From CAZFDT01 sp964518335 (GTDB taxonomy: Bacteria > Planctomycetota > Phycisphaerae > Phycisphaerales > Phycisphaeraceae), in NCBI GenBank assembly GCA_964518335.1, contig CAZFDT010000016.1, positions 1 through 64,000 on the forward strand: a DNA stretch of 64,000 nt, in the 5' to 3' direction. The stretch's first letter is position 1. Each line of letters begins with the position of its first letter. Shown in pieces: positions 37,976 to 46,400 of the stretch. The notes under the pieces were generated by a model, which was given only the letters and a program-made list of their open reading frames with translations, was not told the origin of the DNA and did no database searches. A program made the translations under genes and the position numbers.

Positions 37976-40570
37976 TCATTTGGCCTTGGCCTTAGCGCGA
38001 TCCAACGCCGTCAGTGCCTCATTAAGCCGTGTCTGAGCCGCATCAACGTTGGATGGGTGCAATGCGTGCGGGTAGCGTTCGAGCAACATGCGAGCATGAT
38101 CACGAATCGCCTGGACCTGCTCGGGGGAAATGGCGTCTGCGGCTGTAGCGCCGAACAGCAATTCAGAAAGCTTGAACGACTCCGAGAAGTACGCGAGCCG
38201 TTCGCGCACCAGTGGATCCTCGGTCGCGGCCATCGCCTCGTCGAGGTCCTTGCGTAGCGAGCCAATTTTTTCCCGTTGAGCCGGGGTGGTGTTGAACTGC
38301 GTCTGCCATCGCCGCTCCTTGCGCTCTACGACCGGCTCCATCTCCCCGGGGATTCCGTTGAGTTCGATCCAAAGCTGCTCCAGACCGTTCCAGTACCGAA
38401 CCATCGGCGGCGCCGCCGAGCCGAACATGTCCTTGCAGAACTGGTTGGTCATCGCCTGCACATCGGTCTTGGCGGGCCCGTCCCAGAGAATTCGCTGGTA
38501 CATCCAGAGGAATGGGCCGGTCAGCCCCCAGTTGGGGTATGCCTCGATGTGACTGAACTCGATCGGCGCACCGAGTTGCTCTTGCTTCGAGTAGCTCAGA
38601 TGCACCAACCCTGGATAGTACATGGGTATGTAGAAGTCGCGTCCGTGAGCCCAATCGTGATGGGCGACGTGATTGACAGCCCTGGTCCACTGTTCCACAT
38701 CGCCGTTGGGACGGTAGATGCCGTCCATCAGCACCTTGTTCATTTCCCAGACTTGCCACGCCACGACGTTTGGATGCAGCTTGAACGGCGGGGGCTTGCG
38801 CACCCGACTGTATGCCAGCGCGGCCACACGCTTCTCCGGAAACTCTGGTGCCAGGCGACGGGCCAGGTCATCGACAAACTTCCAGTGAATGTAGGTCAGA
38901 CCACTGTTGGCATCGCCCTCGATAGCGTGAGCGGCCATGGCCTGTGTGCAACGCTCGCAGTCGCAGAAGGTGTTAGTGTCGTCGATGCCCACGGCAAAGT
39001 AGGGCGCATCAGGGAACTGCACGAAATACTCGCGGGCGCTCTGCAAGGCCACGTCCACCGCCGTCGGCTCACTGAAGCAGATTTGCCACATACCCGAGTC
39101 TTGAAGGGGATTGAAGCGCTTGCCATCGCGCATGGGGTAGATCTGCGGGTGAGACTCGAAGTAGCGGCCTGGGGGAAAGACCTGGCCGAGATTGTGCTGG
39201 TGGCCGCCGAGCCGCCGAATGGCCGGATTCACCCGGTCCCAGGCGAAGGATGACTTGGGCGCGTGCATGCCAGTCATGTTGACGCCGCGGACACTGGGTT
39301 CGCTGACGATATCCACGCCTTGGATCACCAGCGGCGCTGATCCCACGCTCACGAACCGATCATCAGGAAGATAGAAGCGAACACCAGCGAACTCGTCGAG
39401 GAATCGTGCCGCCGCCCAATACGTGGCCCGGGGTGAGGCGCCGGCGATCACCAGCGCGTTGCCCTTGCGACGGAGAATGTAGCCTTGGTAGTAGAGACCC
39501 TGCGTCTCGTCGGGCTGCAGCATCGGTGTGCGGCCGATCGCCAATGCAAATCCACGGTCCCTCTCGTCGGGGCTCAACTGCTCGTACTGCTGGTAAGTGA
39601 TCACTTCGAAGCCGGTGTCGGTCTGGTAGGCCCGGCGTAGATACTTCGACAGGAGTGCGGCCGCGTCGCGTTCCTGGCCGAAGGCGCCCAGCGCCGGCAG
39701 CACGATCCGCGTCGTCTGCGGCGCCAGCGTCACCGCCGCCTGCGATTGGGCGGCCTGCGGCGATACGCCGGCCAGCGGATCGAGCGGCGCCACCGGCATC
39801 GGCGGCGGTGGAGGCGCATCGGTCGCGGCGCGATAGGCCTCCGGGACGCTCCGGTACACCCGCACCTCATCGATCATGCCCGCAAAGGACGCCAACTGCC
39901 AGTTCGCCCAGGCTCCGATCATCAGCCCCGCGGCACCGGCGTCGTTCTCGATGGCGTGCGGCATGTAGCGCGGCTCGGCGGTCACGTCCTGACCATCCAG
40001 ATAAATGCGCATCTCGCCATTCCGCTTCATGTCGCGAACTGCGGCAACCTGATGCCAGTTACCGTTGAATACCGCGTTGCCAAGGTCCTTGCTCACCACT
40101 GCAACGCGCTGGTTCCACTCAACAGCGAAGTGCGCCCGCAGCCGTCCGTCCTTGAGCAGCGTCAGGTCGTAGAGCATGGGCGAGCTCATGACCGTGGCTT
40201 CCCGGCCGACCAGGGCCGCATCGGGCTTGATCCAGCACGTCATGGTCAGGCTGCCCATGCCCGGCAGCAAAGCCGGCGTGGGGCGTGTGCCCAGCCCCGA
40301 GTTCTCACCGGATAGTCGCACCGCCTGTCCCTCGATGCCTGGACCGAATTCGACTTCGACCTGGCGATCATACGGGCCGCGAATGACCAAACGGTTGGGG
40401 CCCATGTCAGCCAGTTCCCCCTCGAATGGCACGTAGAGCACGATGTCGTCGTCGGCAACGGCGTCGGCGGAGACCCGGCCCGGCCATGCCGTCGCCGCGA
40501 CCAGGAGCAGGCACATGCCCAGAAGGCGGCGGTCGGCGATCAGGCTGAGGGCGTTTGAAAGCAGATTCAT
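37976..40570 (-). CDS. Secreted LamG plus DUF4838 protein
   Basis: Start at ATG 40570 (GGGAGAAG upstream, signal peptide ending VSA-D); upstream in-frame codons are discounted. The 864-residue protein has a LamG/concanavalin-like domain at about 30-250 (VVRDMKRNGEMRIYLDG-like strand, MIDEVRVYRSVPEAYRA), a GH67-type N-domain at about 290-420 (YLRRAYQTDTGFEV, FALAIGRTP), and DUF4838 at about 440-720 (CDCERCTQAMAAHAIEGDANS). A helical, charged C-terminus (EAMAATEDPLVRERLAYFSESFK) follows. The LamG domain probably binds glycan; the hydrolytic role of DUF4838 is inferred from its GH67-like context. Confidence 0.82.
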   Translation of the reverse strand: MNLLSNALSLIADRRLLGMCLLLVAATAWPGRVSADAVADDDIVLYVPFEGELADMGPNRLVIRGPYDRQVEVEFGPGIEGQAVRLSGENSGLGTRPTPALLPGMGSLTMTCWIKPDAALVGREATVMSSPMLYDLTLLKDGRLRAHFAVEWNQRVAVVSKDLGNAVFNGNWHQVAAVRDMKRNGEMRIYLDGQDVTAEPRYMPHAIENDAGAAGLMIGAWANWQLASFAGMIDEVRVYRSVPEAYRAATDAPPPPPMPVAPLDPLAGVSPQAAQSQAAVTLAPQTTRIVLPALGAFGQERDAAALLSKYLRRAYQTDTGFEVITYQQYEQLSPDERDRGFALAIGRTPMLQPDETQGLYYQGYILRRKGNALVIAGASPRATYWAAARFLDEFAGVRFYLPDDRFVSVGSAPLVIQGVDIVSEPSVRGVNMTGMHAPKSSFAWDRVNPAIRRLGGHQHNLGQVFPPGRYFESHPQIYPMRDGKRFNPLQDSGMWQICFSEPTAVDVALQSAREYFVQFPDAPYFAVGIDDTNTFCDCERCTQAMAAHAIEGDANSGLTYIHWKFVDDLARRLAPEFPEKRVAALAYSRVRKPPPFKLHPNVVAWQVWEMNKVLMDGIYRPNGDVEQWTRAVNHVAHHDWAHGRDFYIPMYYPGLVHLSYSKQEQLGAPIEFSHIEAYPNWGLTGPFLWMYQRILWDGPAKTDVQAMTNQFCKDMFGSAAPPMVRYWNGLEQLWIELNGIPGEMEPVVERKERRWQTQFNTTPAQREKIGSLRKDLDEAMAATEDPLVRERLAYFSESFKLSELLFGATAADAISPEQVQAIRDHARMLLERYPHALHPSNVDAAQTRLNEALTALDRAKAKAK

Positions 40571-40624
40571 GGCACTTCTCCCGATGGTGCGGAGGAATAA
40601 GCAGGGAGCCACCACCACGTTAAT

Positions 40625-40653
40625 ATGATATATATCAATAATGAGACTGTCAA
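40625..40653 (-). promoter_or_regulatory. Sigma70-like promoter with dyad over the -10 box
   Basis: Minus-strand TTGACA (40653-40648), 17 bases, TATCAT (40630-40625). The dyad ATGATATATATCAA (40625-40638) contains the 12-bp perfect palindrome TGATATATATCA and covers the -10 box. It drives the DUF4838/propeller gene pair. Confidence 0.7.
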
Positions 40654-40730
40654 ACGACCACTACGTGGGTAACTGCGGGATGGCGCAGTTGCGGGGGTGT
40701 GCTCAGCTGTGGGGCGTCGCCCAGGCGATC

Positions 40731-42386
40731 TCAGACGCGGGCAACCACCCGGCGACGAAGGAAGACGATCACGCTACTGCCTGCCAGCAACGTTACAGTC
40801 GTAGGCTCGGGAACGATCATGCTCACGACCTGCGTTTCGCTCAGGCCGGTCGTCGCCGTGATCGACGCCACCTGGGCCATGGCGTCAGCGGTGTTGCCCC
40901 AGTTGCCCAGAACCGCGTCGAGTTCATTGGCGGAGACAATGCCGCTGGGGATGAAGTTCACCCACTGGTCGGGCACGATGTCACTGCCCCAGTAGCCCAG
41001 CACCAGGTCCAGGTCGTCGGCGTTGACGACGCCGTCGCCGTTGAAGTCACCGGCGATAGCCGCGAGGATCGAGGCGATCAGCGACAATTGGTACATCTGA
41101 ATGTTGTCATTCGTTCCGCTGACTCGAGCGAAGTAATCGCCCGGTCCCAGACTCAGGCCGAGGACCGACTCGGCATACCCCAGGCCGTAGCTGTTGTGGT
41201 AGGACAGGACCGACCCGTCGGCGGCAAGAATCTCCAGGATCAGATCGTTGAGCGCCGCGGTGTTCAGCGGGCTCTGGGTGCCACCTTGGGCGCCCTCGTT
41301 GTAGGTCGGGCCCACCGGTGTCAACACAGCGTCGAAGCTGGTCGGCGCCGTCACCGTGAACTGATAAACGTCAATGTCCGACAGCCCATCGATGCTCACA
41401 AAGTCCCACTGCGTTGGTGTCACGACCGTGGTGTTGCTGGCATGGATTCCCACGGCCCAGGAACTACTCTGGGTGAACGCCTGCGCATACGTGGGAGTGG
41501 CGAGTGTGTCGTTGCCGCCGCCAGCCTCTAAACGATCACCGTAGTAACGCTGGACGGCCAGAATGTCGTCGAACTGCGGCCCGTCGAAGGAGGTCGAGAG
41601 AAACGGCTCCATCAGGAAGTTGGCGTTGCTCGACTCCATGTGCCGGATACCCAGGCCGTGGCCCAGTTCATGCATCAGGATGTTGCGTACGGCGCGGCTG
41701 TTGTTCGACGTGCTGCTCCACAACGAACTCTCATCGGTATCGATCACCATGTCCCCGTAGTTGGGGTAGTAGTTGTAGGCCAGGATGTTTGACGCGCCGT
41801 CGATCGAGTGCCCACCAATGCGGATGTCGGCACGGGTGCCCAGCACGCCGACATTTCCACTGCTGATGGTTCTCCCATCGTCTGCCGGCTCATGTATGAA
41901 GGTCAGACCGGAAAGCTCGCTCCAACGGTTGAACGACTGCTGGAAGAGTCCGAACCATGGCCGCTGCGTCAGGTCGGTTCCGCCGGGCCCGCTGCCGCGC
42001 ACACTATCGAGAAAGGCGATCAGATTACTGGGGCTGCTGGGCTCACCTACTCCAGTGGGAAGGCTGTTGCCATCGGTCACCAGGCCCCACGTGAGGGTGA
42101 CTGGCGTGCCGCGGGCGCCGGTGTTTGGTTTGTCGGTGGCGGTGACCGACCATCGGCTATCGAGGCGAAATGCCGGGGCAAGCTCGTCGTCGCTCGTCGG
42201 GTCCAGCCCTTCAAGGTCGTATGTCTGGCCGTCACCCGCAAAGGGATTGGCCAGACATGCCTCGCAACCCCAGACCCTTGCTGCCGGGGCGGCACCCGCG
42301 ATCAACACCACCAGGATGGCAAGCCCAGGTCGCCAGTGCTCCCGCCTCTCGGCCATACCGCAAGCGACAGTGTCTACGACTGACAT
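40731..42386 (-). CDS. Matrixin-like zinc metalloprotease with dockerin-like module and PEP-CTERM
   Basis: The 551-residue protein has a signal peptide (to about residue 40, ARVWG-C). The metzincin signature HELGHGLGIRH begins near residue 239, with the three zinc histidines and a glutamate, followed by MESSNANFLMEP, where a methionine can act as the Met-turn. After a beta domain resembling a pre-peptidase C-terminal domain comes the dockerin module (GDFNGDGVVNADDLDLVLGYWG) and a PEP-CTERM end (PEPTTVTLL, RRR). It would be an extracellular, surface-anchored protease, possibly acting on proteoglycan or on surface proteins of the cell itself. The start at 42386 has GGAGTGGAG upstream. Confidence 0.87.
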   Translation of the reverse strand: MSVVDTVACGMAERREHWRPGLAILVVLIAGAAPAARVWGCEACLANPFAGDGQTYDLEGLDPTSDDELAPAFRLDSRWSVTATDKPNTGARGTPVTLTWGLVTDGNSLPTGVGEPSSPSNLIAFLDSVRGSGPGGTDLTQRPWFGLFQQSFNRWSELSGLTFIHEPADDGRTISSGNVGVLGTRADIRIGGHSIDGASNILAYNYYPNYGDMVIDTDESSLWSSTSNNSRAVRNILMHELGHGLGIRHMESSNANFLMEPFLSTSFDGPQFDDILAVQRYYGDRLEAGGGNDTLATPTYAQAFTQSSSWAVGIHASNTTVVTPTQWDFVSIDGLSDIDVYQFTVTAPTSFDAVLTPVGPTYNEGAQGGTQSPLNTAALNDLILEILAADGSVLSYHNSYGLGYAESVLGLSLGPGDYFARVSGTNDNIQMYQLSLIASILAAIAGDFNGDGVVNADDLDLVLGYWGSDIVPDQWVNFIPSGIVSANELDAVLGNWGNTADAMAQVASITATTGLSETQVVSMIVPEPTTVTLLAGSSVIVFLRRRVVARV

Positions 42387-42430
42387 GCTCCACTCCGCGA
42401 GTCCTGCGACGAGATCCGGGAAATCCTATC

Positions 42431-42472
42431 TCGGCTATTGTGAACGACATGCGTCTGGACTGCAATAGCCGA
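42431..42472. repeat. 10-bp inverted repeat upstream of the protease gene
   Basis: TCGGCTATTG (42431-42440) and CAATAGCCGA (42463-42472) are perfectly inverted with a 22-base centre. It lies 45 bases upstream of the protease start (42386) and after the stop of the gene at 42499, so it could be an operator, an mRNA hairpin or a weak terminator. No T run follows. Confidence 0.55.
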
Positions 42473-42498
42473 CCAGTTGGAATGACGGTCCAATAACG

Positions 42499-43392
42499 TC
42501 ACCACCGCGGGGCGACGGCGCGTCGGCGGGGCATCATCAGCGCCCCTGCGGCAAGCAGCAATATGCCTGTGGCAGGCTCCGGGACGATCATGCTCGTGAT
42601 CTGGCTCTCGCTCAGGCCGGCGGTCTGCATCATCGCGGGCATGTAGACCATGGGGTCACTGGTGTTGCCCCAGTTGCCCAACACGGCGTCAAGTTCGTCG
42701 GCGGCGACGATGCCGTCGGGGATGTAGTTCACCCAACTGGCGGGGACCGATGACTGACCCCAATAGCCCAGCACCAGATCCAGATCGTCGGCGTCAACGA
42801 TGCCGTCGCCGTTGAAGTCGCCGGCAATGGCCGACAGCAGGATCTCAATGCTGCCGTTGGTGATCAGTGCCGAGATGCCCGCGAAATCACTGTCCAACCC
42901 CAGGTCCAGGATATTGGTCAGGGATAGGTCCCAGGTGCCCGACGTCCAACCGGTGGTGTCGAAGTACACCGTCGCCAGCCGGCCGTTTGCCGCCACGGAC
43001 GGGACTGCCCCGAGTAGCGCCAGCGAGACGTCGCCAAGCTGGGGGATCACCTGGTTGTTCACCGGTTCGTCGGTCACCCCGGCGAAGATCGTGCCTGTCT
43101 TGATGTCGATCGACGTGATGTGTGGGCCTGCCGTGCCAGGGTCCAGCCCCAGGAGCGTCCGTTCCGGTCCGCCGTCACCCACCTGCACCCAAAGGTTCAG
43201 GCCCGAGACCATGTCGCCGCCGGTGACGTACAGATCGATCGCCTGCCCGGCCTGGTTGGGCTGCAGGAAGTGATGGCCCACATCGATCATCGGCGCCGCC
43301 GTGACCGATACTGCCATCATGAGCGTCGCCGCCAGAGCCGCGGCCAGGTGTCGCCCTACTCCTCGCATGTGCAGCATGTTCGTATTGCGCAT
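42499..43392 (-). CDS. Dockerin-like/PEP-CTERM secreted protein
   Basis: ATG 43392 has GGAGAAG upstream and begins a signal peptide (to VTAAP); the frame is open to 43413. The 297-residue protein has a cohesin-like beta region at about 30-170 (MISDVGHHFLQ-type strand, GLNLWVQVGDGG, VYFDTTGWTSG), the dockerin module (GDFNGDGIVDADDLDLVLGYWG) and a PEP-CTERM end (PEPATGILLLAAG, PRRR). It starts 17 bases after the stop of the LEPR-XLL gene, so cotranscription is likely. A cohesin-type domain and a dockerin-type domain in one chain would allow chain-to-chain contacts at the surface; the cohesin assignment is tentative. Confidence 0.78.
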   Translation of the reverse strand: MRNTNMLHMRGVGRHLAAALAATLMMAVSVTAAPMIDVGHHFLQPNQAGQAIDLYVTGGDMVSGLNLWVQVGDGGPERTLLGLDPGTAGPHITSIDIKTGTIFAGVTDEPVNNQVIPQLGDVSLALLGAVPSVAANGRLATVYFDTTGWTSGTWDLSLTNILDLGLDSDFAGISALITNGSIEILLSAIAGDFNGDGIVDADDLDLVLGYWGQSSVPASWVNYIPDGIVAADELDAVLGNWGNTSDPMVYMPAMMQTAGLSESQITSMIVPEPATGILLLAAGALMMPRRRAVAPRW

Positions 43393-43409
43393 GTTGCTTC
43401 TTCTCCGCC

Positions 43410-46400
43410 TCACTTCTTGTTCCGCTTGACACGCTTGATCTTTTTCACAGGCACGACTTCCACCGCGACTGCGATCTGCGGTTCGACCATGGTCAGCAGA
43501 TCGACGGTCTGGCCGGCGTCATCGTCCCATTCCCGGATCAGTGTGGGATCGTCTTGTTCCTCTGCGACCGCTGTCGTTGTTGAGTTTTCGACGCTGGAAG
43601 CGGTCGGGTCCATGACCACGACTGTGGAATCGCGTTCGTCGGGCTGGGTCAGAATGACGACACTGGTGCTGGTGGTGGACTTGCCCTTGGGTTGCTTCTT
43701 GTCCTTGGACTGGCCCGGCGGCTGCTTGTCAGGGGCGGGCGTGGGTGCCGGCGCCGGCTCGGGCTCAGGCTCTGGCTCTGGCTGCGTCGCTGGCGGGTCT
43801 TCCTCGACAGGCGTGGTCGGTGCCGGTTCTTGGGCCGGGTCCGTTGGCGGCGTCGGCGAAGACGGGTCGTCGCTATCGCCGGTCCCATCAGGAACGACGG
43901 GATCTGAGGCCACCGGTTCAGACTCCTCCACCTCATCCGGGGGCGATGCCGGCACCGGGTCCTCGGGCGTCGGCAATGCAGGCGATTCTGGCTCGCCCTC
44001 GTCCGGCGGCGAGGATTGTGGCTCGTCGGTCACGATCGGATCGGACACCGGCTCGGCGGGCGCAACCACGCCCAGCGGCACCGGAGCGACGCTGAAGTCG
44101 TCCAGACCCCAGCGCGGGGCGTTTTCCTGCGTGGGGGTGCCGCTTCCCCCAACGACCAGCGAGCCGCTGGGGAGGATCCGGATCCGCGTCACCTTCGTCA
44201 GAAGCTCCGTCCAGGGGATCTGGTACGCGCTGGTGATGTTGAACCAGTTGTTCGCCTGGGCCTGCTCCTTCGTCCAGGTCGGGTCGATAGTGAACGAAAC
44301 CTGCTGCCACTGATCCGTGAAACGCACGGTGGCGTCAACATCCTGTTTCTGCCACGTGTGGTACTGCGAGACGGGCGCACCAGGCGGAAGATAGGAAATC
44401 TGGAACGCGACCGTACGGGTCGTGTTGTAGGACTGGCCGGGCAGCAGCGGCGAGGTGTTCTTGACCCAGAATGTGATCTGGAGCAGGCCGGTGCCGTGCC
44501 GGGCGATCCAGTCGCCGGCGAACACGCCGCCACTGGCGTTGGCGTCGGCGATGGCGCCGCCCACGGCGGTGTAGCTTGTCCGGGACACCTCGATATACGC
44601 CGTGCCGTCGATCCCGCCCGCGGCCTTCCACGCCAAGCTCGCCAAGGTGTCGGTGCTCCAGCCGGCGTGATCGGCGTTGAACGTCTCAGCGCCGTCGGGC
44701 GTCGGCGACGGCGTGACCATGAACAACGCCGTGGTCTCGTCAGTCTGATTGTCGCGGGCAATGATGGTGTCGGTGGCGTTGACCAGTCCATCGCGGTTGA
44801 AGTCGTACGGGTCGTCGATGGGGGCACGGTTGAAGATCGTCTTGGGATTCTCCTGGGTGGCGGTGGCGTCGTCGAGGTTTACGATGGCCGACTGCGGATC
44901 GTTGCCGGTCTCGCCCGGGGCGTTGCCGAAGTAAAACGTGTCATTGTTGACCAGGCCGGTGATCCCGGTGGCGCGGACGGTGACTTCCAGCCACTTGCCC
45001 TTGATGGCACCGTCGGTCCAGATGATCTCCACGCGATCGCTGTCCTCAACGCCTTCGCCCAGGCGAACGCTAACGCTCAGCGGTGCGGGGGCCGTGGCCC
45101 AACTGCCCGGCGCATCGTCGTTGCCGACCTTGAACTGGAAGTCCGCGGTGGTCAGTTCGGCGGGCGCCCGCAGATTCAGGATGTCCACCATGATGCCGTT
45201 GATGCCGCGGATGTAGCTGGTGTAGTTGGCGAAGCTCGTGTAGTCGCCGGGCATCAGGGCCTGCTTATCGGTGGCGATAGCCGCGTCGTTGGTCGCCCCG
45301 TGACCGGGATTGTTCCCGTCGAAGTAACTGTTGTTGTAGAAGATATGCCGCCCCACCACGGCCGCAGGCGGCTTGTAGTCGTTGTCCTCGGCGGTCCAGA
45401 TGTACTCCTTCGTGAAGCTGAAGGTGATGAGCCGGCCGTTGATCGTCAGTTGGATGTTGGACGCAGGCCCGCCGGTGACGACGATCTTGGAGCCGGGCAC
45501 CGCTTTGACGCCGGTCATGTCGATGACCGAGGGCAGCCCATTGACCGAGTTGATGGTGAGGAACGTCGCGCCGGTGTTGGCGGTGAACTCGATGTTCTCG
45601 AAGGTGTTGTCCTTGGCGGCCTCGGCGATGTTGAGATTGCGGATCTTGACGTCGCGCACGGTGTTGTGACGCGGGCCGCGCACGTAGGTCGGGCCGAAGT
45701 ACGACTTTTCGCCGCTGCGGGTGACGCTGCTCCACTTCATCAGACTGATGCGATCGCCCCAGAGTTGTTCGACGGTGTTGCGTTCGTGCAGCGTGATGTT
45801 GTTGTAGCCGTCGGCGTCCGAGATGTTGCCTTCGGGCGCGAAATGGTCCTGCTGGCTCAGGCCGTGCAAACCCGAGTAGTGGATGCCGAAGATGAAATCC
45901 AGCGCCTGGTCGTCGTAGGTCATCGGGAAATCAACCCGATCGCCACGTGCGTTGTCGAGGATAATGTTGAAGGTGCTGGTGGTGTAGCCTTCACGATTGC
46001 GGCCGCTGACGATGATCTGGTCGAACACCGCGCCGGGGTTGCCATCGGGGCTGTACACGGCGATCCAAGCGTTCTGTGCCGCGGTGGGCACGATCGGGCC
46101 CCAACTCTGGAAGCTGTAGGGCGAGTTAACCAGGCTCAACTGTGCGCTGGAGGTGCTGCCGACGCGGTTGTACTTGATGCCGTTGATCAGCGCGGCGTTG
46201 GCACGGCCGAGCACGTAACCGCCGTTATCCAGGCGAAGGTTGTTGGCGGTGTCGCGATCCAGGCGCAGCTTCCACACGTTTGGATACGTCGTGTCCTGTT
46301 CCCACTGGCTGGTGCCCAACCCGGTGAGGTTCCAGATGGTGTTGCCGTAGGTCCAGGTGACGCCATCGGATTCGGCGTTGCTGTCGTTGCTGGCTTCCCA

